Assembly (NCBI RefSeq): GCF_001434315.1
Contig: NZ_AZFE01000031.1
Coordinates: 432,450 to 496,449, forward strand
Origin: Paucilactobacillus oligofermentans DSM 15707 = LMG 22743
GTDB taxonomy: Bacteria; Bacillota; Bacilli; Lactobacillales; Lactobacillaceae
Length of the DNA: 64,000 bases
Direction of reading: 5' to 3'
Shown here: piece by piece, positions 52,003-60,446 of the stretch
How positions within the stretch are numbered: the stretch's first letter is position 1
How the letters are laid out: each line of letters opens with the position of its first letter
The notes under the pieces: generated by a model
Told to the model about the DNA's origin: nothing
Databases searched by the model: none
The model's input: the letters and a program-made list of their open reading frames with translations, nothing else
Program-made: the position numbers and the translations under genes

Positions 52003-53325
52003 TTGAAGGAAGCAACTACACTACAAACACCAGAACCATCAGCTAACGTTTCCAATTGGAAAGCTGCTATTTTAGGGATTCAACATTTATTAGCCATGTA
52101 TTCAGGCGACATTTTAGTCCCCATTTTAATTGGTTCGATGCTTCACTTCAACACAGCCGAAATGACTTATTTAGTTTCAGCCGATATTTTCATGTGCGGC
52201 ATCGCAACTTTACTCCAGTTGCGTACAACCCCATTAACTGGAATTGGGTTACCGGTTGTACTTGGTTGTGCAGTGCAGGCTGTAGCTCCGTTAGCTTCAA
52301 TTGGTGGTAAATTAGGGATTACCTATATGTACGGTGCCATTATCGCTGCCGGAATTTTCGTTTTCTTAATTGCCGGATTATTCGCCCGACTTAAGTATCT
52401 TTTTCCCCCAGTAGTTACCGGATCTTTAATTACCATTATCGGATTCACCTTAGTACCAGTCGGTTTTCAAAACTGGGGCGGTGGTGATTTAACCGCGAAA
52501 TCATTTGGTAGTACTAACAACCTAATGATTGGATTAGTGACGATGATTATTATTCTAGGAATTAGTGCCTTTGCGAAAGGGTTCATCAAAGCAATCGCAA
52601 TTTTAATTGGAATTTTGGTTGGTTCCCTTTTGGCTGGCGCGATGGGTGTGATTTCTTTAGCTCCTGTTGCCGAAGCTTCTTGGTTCCACTTACCTCAATT
52701 CTTTTACTTTGGTATGCCAAAATTCAACGCTTCTTCAATGGTTACCATGATGTTGGTTTCCTTAACTACCATGATTGAATCAACCGGGGTTTTCTTTGCC
52801 CTTAGTGATGTGACTGGTCAAAAAATCAGTACCAAAGATTTAAAGAAAGGTTATCGTGCCGAAGGGATTGCTGCTATCCTAGGTGGACTTTTCAACACCT
52901 TCCCTTACTCAACTTTCTCGCAAAACGTGGGTGTTTTGAAATTATCTGGTGTTAAAACACGAAAACCAGTTTACTTTGCTGCTTTCTTCCTAATCGTTCT
53001 TGGACTGCTTCCTAAAATCGGTGCTTTAGCAACCATTATTCCAAGTGCCGTTTTAGGTGGTGCCATGATCGTCATGTTTGGAATGGTTGGGGTTCAAGGA
53101 ATCCAAATCTTACACAAAGTCGACTTTTCTAAAAACAGTAACTTATTAATTGCATCAATGTCGATTGGGCTTGGCATTGGAGTTAATACTTACCCACAAA
53201 TTTTCCAACATCTCAGCACGGAATTACAAATCATGCTTAGCAATGGCGTTGTAGTTGGTAGTGTTACCGCCGTTATTTTAAACTTAATTTTGAATCGAAA
53301 AGAATTAAAAGATCAAGAATTTTAG
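52003..53325 (+). CDS. NCS2-family xanthine/uracil permease
   Basis: The protein has 440 residues with 12-14 membrane segments. NCS2 signatures are seen: QHLLAMYSGDILVPILIGS near the N-terminus, TTMIESTGVFFALSDVTGQ in the middle, and FNTFPYSTFSQNVGVLKLSGVKTRK. The guanine-type riboswitch upstream makes xanthine or guanine likelier than uracil (PbuX-like). AGGAGG 7 bases before fixes a TTG start at 52003. Excess purine should terminate transcription. Confidence 0.87.
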   Translation: MKEATTLQTPEPSANVSNWKAAILGIQHLLAMYSGDILVPILIGSMLHFNTAEMTYLVSADIFMCGIATLLQLRTTPLTGIGLPVVLGCAVQAVAPLASIGGKLGITYMYGAIIAAGIFVFLIAGLFARLKYLFPPVVTGSLITIIGFTLVPVGFQNWGGGDLTAKSFGSTNNLMIGLVTMIIILGISAFAKGFIKAIAILIGILVGSLLAGAMGVISLAPVAEASWFHLPQFFYFGMPKFNASSMVTMMLVSLTTMIESTGVFFALSDVTGQKISTKDLKKGYRAEGIAAILGGLFNTFPYSTFSQNVGVLKLSGVKTRKPVYFAAFFLIVLGLLPKIGALATIIPSAVLGGAMIVMFGMVGVQGIQILHKVDFSKNSNLLIASMSIGLGIGVNTYPQIFQHLSTELQIMLSNGVVVGSVTAVILNLILNRKELKDQEF

Positions 53326-53333
53326 ATAACAAA

Positions 53334-53368
53334 AAAATGCATGTCACTGTATAGTGGCGTGCATTTTA
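53334..53368 (+). terminator. Terminator of the NCS2 permease gene
   Basis: ATGCATGTCAC pairs with GTGGCGTGCAT (two G-U pairs on the plus strand), followed by T. Confidence 0.7.
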
Positions 53369-53370
53369 AT

Positions 53371-53793
53371 TTACTTAAAAAGTTTACGATACTCACTAAA
53401 GCCAGCATCATCTAATTCATTTACGGGGACAAATCTTAAGGCAGCCGAATTAATACAATACCTCAGCCCACCTTTATCCTTAGGGCCATCATCAAAAACA
53501 TGACCCAAATGAGAATTAGCTTCTGTACTTCGAACCTCAACTCGTTCCATTCCTAATGACGAATCACGAATTTCTTCTAATGGCATAATTGGTTTAGTAA
53601 ATGACGGCCATCCACAACCAGCATCATATTTATCGGTTGAAGAAAATAGCGGTTCACCGCTTACCACATCCACATAAATCCCTTCACGATCAAATTGATC
53701 ATACTCACCTGAGAACGGCGCTTCGGTGGCGGCATTTTGTGTAACTTCATAGGCTTCTGGCGTTAATTTTGCTTTCAAATATTGTTCATCCAT
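53371..53793 (-). CDS. msrB: Peptide-methionine (R)-S-oxide reductase
   Basis: The protein has 140 residues. Conserved blocks: [31 protein letters not shown], the [11 protein letters not shown] active-site loop and the catalytic Cys in [15 protein letters not shown]. The zinc CxxC pairs are absent, as in the metal-free MsrB type. It repairs oxidised methionine. AGAGG gives optimal spacing to ATG 53793; ATG 53796 is also possible. Monocistronic. Confidence 0.93.
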   Translation of the reverse strand: MDEQYLKAKLTPEAYEVTQNAATEAPFSGEYDQFDREGIYVDVVSGEPLFSSTDKYDAGCGWPSFTKPIMPLEEIRDSSLGMERVEVRSTEANSHLGHVFDDGPKDKGGLRYCINSAALRFVPVNELDDAGFSEYRKLFK

Positions 53794-53997
53794 CATGATC
53801 ACCTCTACTTACAGCATATTCGGAAAGTTATTAAAAAGCCATTTAGTTGCTCAATATGTTCTCTTCATTTATTAAACATGCTCAAACTCACAACTTCCTA
53901 ACATATAACAAAAATTCACCAACGATAGAAAATAACTATCATCGGTGAATCTTCGTTATCTCATGGACGCTAAACGCGAGTTTTCGCACTCTTTTTT

Positions 53998-54849
53998 CTA
54001 AACACCCAGTTTTCTGCTTGCCATCCATTTAATCATCTCAGGATCAGCATGTGAGAAGAATTGGCTTTCACCATCATTTAAAGTCGCAATTTGTTTTTTA
54101 TCTTCTTCAGTCAATTCAAAATTAAACACGTCCAAATTTTGTTGCATTCTTTCTGGTTTCGTCGATTTAGCTAAAACAACAATATCTCGTTCAACTAACC
54201 AGCGCAAAATAACTTGAGCAATTGATTTGTTATATTTTTTACCAATCGAACCTAAGATTTCATTGTGGAAAATATCATTCTTACCTTCCGCAAATGGTGC
54301 CCATGCCTCAACCATAATTCCTTCTGCCTTCAATGCGTCAACATTAGTTACTTGTTGTTGGAATGGATTAATTTCAATCTGGTTCATTTGTGGGGTCACG
54401 TCATTAAATTCTGCTAAATCAACTGCCCGATCAACACCAAAATTAGAAACACCAATTGCTCGAACCTTACCATCTTTTTGAAGTTCTTCCATTGCTCGCC
54501 AAGCACCATAAACATCACTATATGGTTGATGAATTAATAGTAAGTCAATGTAGTCCAATCCCAAACGAGTTAATGATCGTTCAAAAGATGCTTTAACCCC
54601 ATCATAACTAACATTTTCAACCCAAATTTTGGTAGTTACAAAAAGATCCTTACGGTCAACGCCTGAAGTAGCAATTCCCTTACCAACGGCTTCCTCATTT
54701 AGATAACTTTGTGCAGTATCAATATGACGATATCCAGCTTGGATTGCATCTCTCACCGCATTCTCTGCTTCGACTAGATCGGTAATTTGAAAAGTACCAA
54801 ATCCTAAAATTGGAACTTCAACACCATTACTTAATTTAACTGTTTTCAT
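53998..54849 (-). CDS. Aldo/keto reductase
   Basis: The protein has 283 residues. The family start is VKLSNGVEVPILGFGTFQI. The catalytic tetrad region is RHIDTAQSYLNEEAVGKGI (Asp and Tyr), with Lys in FVTTKIWVENVS and His in DLLLIHQPY. It ends with the NADPH motif LAKSTKPERMQQNLDVF. It reduces small carbonyls, substrate unknown. ATG 54849 is 8 bases after GGAGG; the upstream ATG 54864 contains that site. The MerR operator in its promoter implies control by the neighbouring regulator. Confidence 0.9.
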   Translation of the reverse strand: MKTVKLSNGVEVPILGFGTFQITDLVEAENAVRDAIQAGYRHIDTAQSYLNEEAVGKGIATSGVDRKDLFVTTKIWVENVSYDGVKASFERSLTRLGLDYIDLLLIHQPYSDVYGAWRAMEELQKDGKVRAIGVSNFGVDRAVDLAEFNDVTPQMNQIEINPFQQQVTNVDALKAEGIMVEAWAPFAEGKNDIFHNEILGSIGKKYNKSIAQVILRWLVERDIVVLAKSTKPERMQQNLDVFNFELTEEDKKQIATLNDGESQFFSHADPEMIKWMASRKLGV

Positions 54850-54880
54850 TTTTCTTGCCTCCATTTATTATTTCTCCGTT

Positions 54881-54911
54881 AGTGTAAACCTTGAAGTGAG
54901 CTTCAAGGCAA
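54881..54911 (-). promoter_or_regulatory. MerR-type promoter of the aldo/keto reductase gene
   Basis: On the minus strand TTGCCT, 19 bases, TACACT; within the spacer lies the palindrome CCTTGAAGTGAGCTTCAAGG (54889-54908). The long 19-bp spacer is typical of MerR-activated promoters. Confidence 0.8.
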
Positions 54912-54916
54912 GGGCT

Positions 54917-55327
54917 TTATAAATTTTCTTTCCAAAGTGGATCTGGCATAGTTTTTCCGTCTGCAAACAACGCTAAATGTTCATCATAAGTATCAATTTT
55001 AAAGCTTAATAATTTACGCGTATCATTGAGTTCTTGGATTTTTTGGTCAATTACTTCTAGTTGATCATTTAAAATTGTTTTTTGTGCTGCTTGCACATCT
55101 TGAGTTCGATCCATTTGGGCCAGGGTTGCAAATTCAATTAACGACTCAATCGTTAATCCCGCATCTCGTAATTTTTTAACTAAATAAATCCAATTCAAAT
55201 CACGCACTTGATAATCACGGTAACCACTTTGATTTCTCGTAACTGGTGGCATAACGCCAATTCTTTCATAATATCTTAGAGTATCAGCCGTTAAATCAAA
55301 CTTTGTAGCAGCTTCTTTTATATTCAT
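54917..55327 (-). CDS. MerR-family transcriptional regulator
   Basis: The protein has 136 residues. The N-terminal winged helix MNIKEAATKFDLTADTLRYYERIGVMPPVTRNQSGYRDY is classic MerR, followed by the DLNWIYLVKKLRDAGL segment and a coiled dimerisation helix (QKTILNDQLEVIDQKIQEL). There is no cysteine cluster, so it is not a metal sensor of the usual type. It resembles the AdhR/NmlR-like group that controls aldehyde or quinone stress genes. It probably activates its own and the reductase promoter. Confidence 0.88.
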   Translation of the reverse strand: MNIKEAATKFDLTADTLRYYERIGVMPPVTRNQSGYRDYQVRDLNWIYLVKKLRDAGLTIESLIEFATLAQMDRTQDVQAAQKTILNDQLEVIDQKIQELNDTRKLLSFKIDTYDEHLALFADGKTMPDPLWKENL

Positions 55328-55351
55328 ACTTTACTCCTCCTATTGTTCACA

Positions 55352-55382
55352 AGTATAAACCTTATAGTTAACTCCAAGGCAA
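55352..55382 (-). promoter_or_regulatory. MerR-type promoter of the regulator gene (autoregulation)
   Basis: On the minus strand TTGCCT, 19 bases, TATACT, with an imperfect dyad CCTTATAGTTAACTCCAAGG (55360-55379) similar to the reductase operator. Confidence 0.78.
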
Positions 55383-55548
55383 GAATATGTTTTCTGAAAC
55401 TCGTTTAACAAGCCATTTCAATCGCCTTCCACATTTTCTGAAACGTGTGAAAGTAATCAAATTACTTACCTAACGCAAATAATCGCAGTACCCAAAAATC
55501 GAAGTTTCCCGAAACGTGTTCAACGATCCAGTTCCGTTGCCTAACGCA

Positions 55549-55591
55549 AAATAATCCTAATCTGAAGTTCCAGATTAGGATTATTTTTTTG
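55549..55591. terminator. Terminator after pepO
   Basis: AATAATCCTAATCTG pairs with CAGATTAGGATTATT around five bases, with T runs on both strands. Confidence 0.85.
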
Positions 55592-55634
55592 TTAGTGCTC
55601 TCGAACTAAACAGCCCGTTTCACACTCTAATTAT

Positions 55635-57533
55635 TTACCAAATTTTCACTCGTTGATCCTCAGCTAAAAACATTGCATCCCCAGATTTAACATTAAAAGT
55701 TGAATAGAACTCATCTAAATTTTTAACTTGGATGTTAGCTCGTAACTTGGCTGGTGCATGAACATCTACTGACAATAGTAATTGCATATATTGTTCCGTC
55801 GCTTTCATCCGCCAAATCGTTGTCCAATTAACGAAAAAGGCCGCGATATCTACGTCTGATTCTGCTTTTGCCGCTTCTAAAGCACAACTCAAGCCACCAG
55901 CATCCGCAATATTTTCTGAGACGGTAAGCTTTCCATTCACTTTTTGACCGGCAAATTCAATCCCATCAAATTGATCAATCATTTGTTGGGCCTTATTTTT
56001 AAACTGATTGGAATCTTCTTTAGTCCACCAATTATTCAAGTTACCATATTCATCAAACAACGAGCCATTATTATCAAACGCATGGGAAATCTCGTGTGCA
56101 ATCACCGCCCCAATGCCACCATAATTTTCACTACTGCTTTGTTTTATGCTATAAAATGGTGCCTGTAAAATGGCAGCTGGGAATACAATAATATTTTTAA
56201 ATGGATGATAGTAAGCATTAACCGTCGCTGCACTCATTTCCCAACGATCACGTTCAACTGGTTGATTCCAACGGCTGAATACGTCTTCCGTTTCAATCTT
56301 AGTAAAGGCTAATAAATTCGTCAATAATGGTTTGGTTTCATCAACCATTAATCGATCATATAATGAATCTACCTTATCTGGATAACCAACTTGAATACCT
56401 AGTTTACTTAATTTTAAAACTGCTTTTTCTCGGGTTGCTGGACTGAGCCAAGTATTATTAGTTAATCGTGATTGATAAACACTAATCATCTTTTCAACCA
56501 TTTGATGAACATCATTTTTCGCCGTTTCGCCAAAATACTTGCGGCCATAATAGTCACCAACAACTTGGTCAAATTCACCCTTTGCCAAATAATAAGCATA
56601 CTTACGTTGATTCATTGGTTCTTGACTACCAGATAACGTCCGACTATATTCGCCACCGATGCCACGTAACTCATCCGTCAAATAACCAGCTAAACCACTC
56701 ACTGTTTTAGCAATCATCCAACCCTTAAACTCAGCAAAATGACTCGCCGTCAAAATATCACTAATGGCTTCAAAATATTTTGGCTCGGTAACAATTATTT
56801 TTTCAGGTTCTGCACTAATAATTCCTTTAACAACTATTCCTAAATCGATTGCTTGTGTATGTGCGGTAAATTCAGTAAACGTTTGTGGATTATACATTTT
56901 ACTATAATCCGCTGATTCTTCCGCACTCTTCACATTCGGTACTAACAAGGCATCAAAAGCCACGGCCTGATCAATAATTTCAGTCGCTTTCGTTGCATCA
57001 TAACCCACCCCTTGTAATAGTTTTTCCATCATCGAGCGATAAACTTGTAACAGCGATTCTTTTTGCGGATTATCCGATTCATAGTACGTTTTATCAGGCA
57101 AAATCAGTCCCGGAGCCGCAGCAAACAACGCATTCATCGTGGCATTTTTCATATCTGCATCAATATCAAAACTAATTGGACTTGGCAATCCACTTAAAAT
57201 AAAATCAGCCCAGTTATTTTGATAATCAACAAACGAAGTTAAGGATTCAATTCGTGATAACACTGATTTTAATGGTGCGGATCCTTCATTTTCACGACGG
57301 TTAAAGTCAGCCGCTAATTGATATAATTTTACTGATTGTCCAAGCGCACCAGTTGCTGATTTTTGCTCTACAAAGCCATCAAAATCATTCATCATTAACT
57401 GATCAATTTCATCAACTAAATCATTAAAGCCACCAGTTGCTGGTTTATCAGCAGGGATTTTGGCAGTCTTAATCCACTCACCATTTACCGCTTTATATAA
57501 GTCATCTTTAATTTGTTCTTGTTTGACTGTCAT
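55635..57533 (-). CDS. pepO: M13-family endopeptidase PepO
   Basis: The protein has 632 residues, the usual PepO length. The zinc motif HEISH (about 478-482) is followed by AFDNNGSLFDEYGNLNNWW, and the third ligand lies in ENIADAGG. NAYYHPFKNIIVFPAAILQAPFY is the substrate-binding strand typical of neprilysin-like enzymes. There is no signal peptide, so it is a cytoplasmic oligopeptidase. It degrades peptides up to about 35 residues. A good SD, GGAGG, precedes the ATG. Confidence 0.93.
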   Translation of the reverse strand: MTVKQEQIKDDLYKAVNGEWIKTAKIPADKPATGGFNDLVDEIDQLMMNDFDGFVEQKSATGALGQSVKLYQLAADFNRRENEGSAPLKSVLSRIESLTSFVDYQNNWADFILSGLPSPISFDIDADMKNATMNALFAAAPGLILPDKTYYESDNPQKESLLQVYRSMMEKLLQGVGYDATKATEIIDQAVAFDALLVPNVKSAEESADYSKMYNPQTFTEFTAHTQAIDLGIVVKGIISAEPEKIIVTEPKYFEAISDILTASHFAEFKGWMIAKTVSGLAGYLTDELRGIGGEYSRTLSGSQEPMNQRKYAYYLAKGEFDQVVGDYYGRKYFGETAKNDVHQMVEKMISVYQSRLTNNTWLSPATREKAVLKLSKLGIQVGYPDKVDSLYDRLMVDETKPLLTNLLAFTKIETEDVFSRWNQPVERDRWEMSAATVNAYYHPFKNIIVFPAAILQAPFYSIKQSSSENYGGIGAVIAHEISHAFDNNGSLFDEYGNLNNWWTKEDSNQFKNKAQQMIDQFDGIEFAGQKVNGKLTVSENIADAGGLSCALEAAKAESDVDIAAFFVNWTTIWRMKATEQYMQLLLSVDVHAPAKLRANIQVKNLDEFYSTFNVKSGDAMFLAEDQRVKIW

Positions 57534-57612
57534 TTAAATTCCTCCATCGTTATTTTGTTATCTATTATACCCGTGGCCACGATTTTCGTATATTAATAAC
57601 CACAATTTAAGC

Positions 57613-57679
57613 GTTACTACTTGACACTTTAAAAGTAACAGGCTATATTAACCATACAAGTTATTTAAAAAGTAACAGG
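57613..57679 (+). promoter_or_regulatory. Promoter and repeated operator of the quinone-reductase-like gene
   Basis: TTGACA (57621-57626), 17 bases, TATATT (57644-57649). GTTACT (57613-57618) and AGTAAC (57634-57639) form an inverted pair around the -35, and AAAAGTAACAGG is repeated directly at 57631 and 57668. Confidence 0.7.
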
Positions 57680-57696
57680 AAAGAAGGATCTTTATT

Positions 57697-58551
57697 ATGA
57701 CAACATATGCAATCACAGGTACCACTGGTAAATTCGGTCAAGCCGCTCTTAAAACTCTAGTTTCACTCGTTCCAGCAAGCGACATTATCGCTCTTGCTCG
57801 TAACACTGAAAAGGCCGCAGCCATTGTTCCAACAGGTGTTAGCGTTCGTAAGGGTGATTATACTGATCAAGTATCATTAACTGCTTCACTGCAAGGAGTC
57901 GATAAATTGCTCTTCATTTCATCACAACCCGGTGCTGAGGTTTCTCGGGAACAACAGCACGCTAACGTTGTCGCAGCTGCTAAAGATGCTGGCGTAAAGT
58001 ACATTGCTTACACTAGTTTTCCAGATACTCCACATGCTACAACGCCATTAGCATTAGATCATGCCTTTACGGAGCAAGCTATTATTGACGCCGGAATTAC
58101 CCATTCATTTCTCCGTAATAACTGGTATTTAGAAAACGAACTTAGCACCATTGATGGTTCAATTGCTGGCAACCCATTCGTTTATGCTGCCGGTGATGGC
58201 AAAGCTGGTTGGTCACTTGAAAGCAATTATGCGGAAGCTGCCGCAAAAGTATTAGCTAACGACCAGCCTAAAGATATTTATGAATTCAGCGGTAATCTAA
58301 TTACTTATGCTGACCTTGCTGATGCAGTTAAATCCGTATCTGGTAAAGAATTCGAAGTAATCTCTACTGATGACCAGTCATATACTAACGGCTTAAAAGC
58401 AGCAGGTTTAGATGATGACACGGCTGAACTTGTTACTATGTTCCAAACCTTAATTCACGATGGCAATCTTAACGTTCCATCAACTGACTTAGCTGATATC
58501 CTGGGTCGACCATTAAATTCAGTAGCCGATGAGCTTAAATCAATTATCTAA
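57697..58551 (+). CDS. NAD(P)-binding NmrA/QorB-like protein
   Basis: The protein has 284 residues. The Rossmann start is MTTYAITGTTGKFGQAALKTL (GxxGxxG variant), followed by LIALARN- and KLLFISSQPG-like strands. This is the pattern of NmrA-like and QorB (NADPH:quinone reductase 2) atypical SDRs. The substrate is probably a quinone or NADPH itself. GAAAGAAGG precedes the ATG. The Rrf2 regulator gene lies 51 bases downstream on the same strand. Confidence 0.83.
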   Translation: MTTYAITGTTGKFGQAALKTLVSLVPASDIIALARNTEKAAAIVPTGVSVRKGDYTDQVSLTASLQGVDKLLFISSQPGAEVSREQQHANVVAAAKDAGVKYIAYTSFPDTPHATTPLALDHAFTEQAIIDAGITHSFLRNNWYLENELSTIDGSIAGNPFVYAAGDGKAGWSLESNYAEAAAKVLANDQPKDIYEFSGNLITYADLADAVKSVSGKEFEVISTDDQSYTNGLKAAGLDDDTAELVTMFQTLIHDGNLNVPSTDLADILGRPLNSVADELKSII

Positions 58552-58602
58552 ATCATGCAAAATGTAATACAATGGGATTATAAATAAACCGAGGTATTAA
58601 TC

Positions 58603-59025
58603 ATGAAGTATTCCCACAAATTAAGTGACGCTGTGCATATCTTATCGTATGTCAAAATCTATCACGACGCTGACTTATCCAGCAATGCGATTGCCCTTAG
58701 TATTGAATCCAACGCTAGTCTAATTCGTCGATTAATGGCCTCGCTTGTTCGTGGTGGCTTATTAGAAACTCGACCAGGTTCAGTTTCACCCAAACTCACC
58801 CGACCAGCAAATGAGATAACTTTGTTAGATGTCTACAATGCAATTGAAGTTGATCATAACTTCTTACATGTTGATGAAAAAACTAACCCCAATTGTATCG
58901 TTGGTGGTAATATTCAAACCGCTTTAAATAAAGCATACAGTCAAGTTCAAACTGATGCTGAACGCAGTATGCAAAGAATCACCTTAGCCTCGATCATTGA
59001 TGATATTCTCATTCATAATAAATAA
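58603..59025 (+). CDS. Rrf2-family transcriptional regulator
   Basis: The protein has 140 residues. The winged helix (KLSDAVHILSYVKI, then ESNASLIRRLMASLVRGGLLETRPG) is the Rrf2 type. There is only one cysteine (NPNCIVGG, about 106), so it is not a three-Cys Fe-S sensor like IscR; it resembles the YwnA/redox-sensing group. It probably controls the upstream reductase gene and itself through the AGTAAC operator. A terminator follows. Confidence 0.85.
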   Translation: MKYSHKLSDAVHILSYVKIYHDADLSSNAIALSIESNASLIRRLMASLVRGGLLETRPGSVSPKLTRPANEITLLDVYNAIEVDHNFLHVDEKTNPNCIVGGNIQTALNKAYSQVQTDAERSMQRITLASIIDDILIHNK

Positions 59026-59035
59026 GTTCTACTAA

Positions 59036-59068
59036 AAAATCGGCCTACAATTTGTAGGTCGATTTCTT
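59036..59068 (+). terminator. Terminator after the Rrf2 gene
   Basis: AAATCGGCCTACA pairs with TGTAGGTCGATTT around a 4-base loop. Confidence 0.8.
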
Positions 59069-59096
59069 TGATTACATTTAAAATTAATTATTATTT

Positions 59097-60410
59097 TTAG
59101 CCATTTACATTTAAAATCCACATAAAGCCAACAAAGACAAAAAATAAGACATACATTAATGGATGAACTTCTTTGCCACGTTTAGCAGCAATCATGGTAA
59201 TTGGATACATAATAAATCCAAGCGCAATTCCATCGGAAATACTATAAGTTAGCGGCATCCCCAATACAATCAAGAATGCTGGAATCGCAATTTCTAACTT
59301 AGTCCATGAAATATTTTTCAATGATTGCGCCATTAATACCCCTACAATAATCAAAGCTGGAGCAGTTACTTGCGTAGTGACCACTGTCAATAATGGCGAG
59401 AAGAAAATTCCTAAGACAAACAAGATTCCCGTGGTAATTGCTGTAATTCCCGAACGACCACCCACTGCAATCCCAGCTGATGATTCCACATATGCGCCAA
59501 CTGGTGAAGTTCCTAATACCGAGCCGGCTAACATTGCTGTTGAATCTGATAACAATGCTTTACCAACCCGTGGCATCTTGTTATCTTTCATAAACCCAGC
59601 TTGTTGCGCCAAACCAACTAAGGTTCCAGCCGTATCAAAGAAGGTTACCAATAGGAACGTCAACACCACGACCGCCAATTGTAAGGTATTAATATCACCA
59701 ATATGCATCACTCCGACACCAAAGGTTGGTTTCAAACTAGGTGCACTAGCAACTAAGCTGGATGGTAAATCAATTAATCCGGTTACAATTCCCAATAATG
59801 AGGTCAAAACCATTCCAATAAAAATGGCTCCCGGAGTCTTACGAACCATTAAAATGGCTGTCACAATTAGGCCAAAGACAGTGAGCCAGGTTGTTCCCAC
59901 ACTTAACGATCCTAAACCAACGACCGTTGATTTATTAGCAACAATTAAGCCACCATCATTAAGACCTAGAAAGGCAATAAACAAGCCAATTCCACTTGAA
60001 ATCGCAAATTTTAAATCCGTTGGAATCGCATCAATAATTAACTCTCGTAATTTAAAAATCGTAATTAGCAAGAAAATTAACGAAGCAACAAATACGCCAG
60101 CTAATGCCGTTTGCCATGGAACTTTCATGCCAATAACAACTGAATATGCAAAGAAGGCATTAATTCCCAACGCTGGTGCCGTTGCAATTGGATAACGAGC
60201 TAAGACACCCATTAAAATACAACCAATTGCACTAGCTAAGGCAGTTGCCGTAAAGACCGCTCCCTTATCCATTCCCGCAGCACCTAAAACACTCGGATTA
60301 ACAAATAAAATATACGCCATTGAAATAAACGTCGTAAACCCGGCCAAAATTTCTCTCTTATAGTTAGTATGTAACTCATCTAACTGAAAATACTTCGTAA
60401 TTGCTGACAA
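59097..60410 (-). CDS. Guanine/hypoxanthine permease, NCS2 (AzgA-like), copy 2
   Basis: The protein has 437 residues with 12-14 membrane segments. It begins FQLDELHTNYKREILAGFTT, with the VNPSVLGAAGMDKGAVFTAT and TAPALGINAFFAYSVV blocks of the PbuG/PbuO family. It is a close paralog of the gene upstream (60447-61754). The start is TTG 60410 with a weak GTAGGG site, in a leader almost identical to that of the sister gene. It takes up guanine or hypoxanthine with protons. Confidence 0.87.
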   Translation of the reverse strand: MSAITKYFQLDELHTNYKREILAGFTTFISMAYILFVNPSVLGAAGMDKGAVFTATALASAIGCILMGVLARYPIATAPALGINAFFAYSVVIGMKVPWQTALAGVFVASLIFLLITIFKLRELIIDAIPTDLKFAISSGIGLFIAFLGLNDGGLIVANKSTVVGLGSLSVGTTWLTVFGLIVTAILMVRKTPGAIFIGMVLTSLLGIVTGLIDLPSSLVASAPSLKPTFGVGVMHIGDINTLQLAVVVLTFLLVTFFDTAGTLVGLAQQAGFMKDNKMPRVGKALLSDSTAMLAGSVLGTSPVGAYVESSAGIAVGGRSGITAITTGILFVLGIFFSPLLTVVTTQVTAPALIIVGVLMAQSLKNISWTKLEIAIPAFLIVLGMPLTYSISDGIALGFIMYPITMIAAKRGKEVHPLMYVLFFVFVGFMWILNVNG

Positions 60411-60446
60411 ACCAATTCCCTACTTTCAAATAATATTAAAAATTAA

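Larger units (their letters stand above)
55328..55634. other. Intergenic region with merR promoter, degenerate repeats and terminator
   Basis: No gene is seen. From left to right it holds the merR promoter, two degenerate copies of a roughly 50-base sequence with CTGAAACG and CCTAACGCAAA words (55388-55550), and the terminator at 55549-55591. Confidence 0.5.

Noticed and set aside
59377-60195. Long plus-strand frame (272 codons) inside the permease gene
   Set aside because: Antisense shadow of an NCS2 permease; a similar shadow exists in the sister gene, there is no SD, and the composition is unlike protein.
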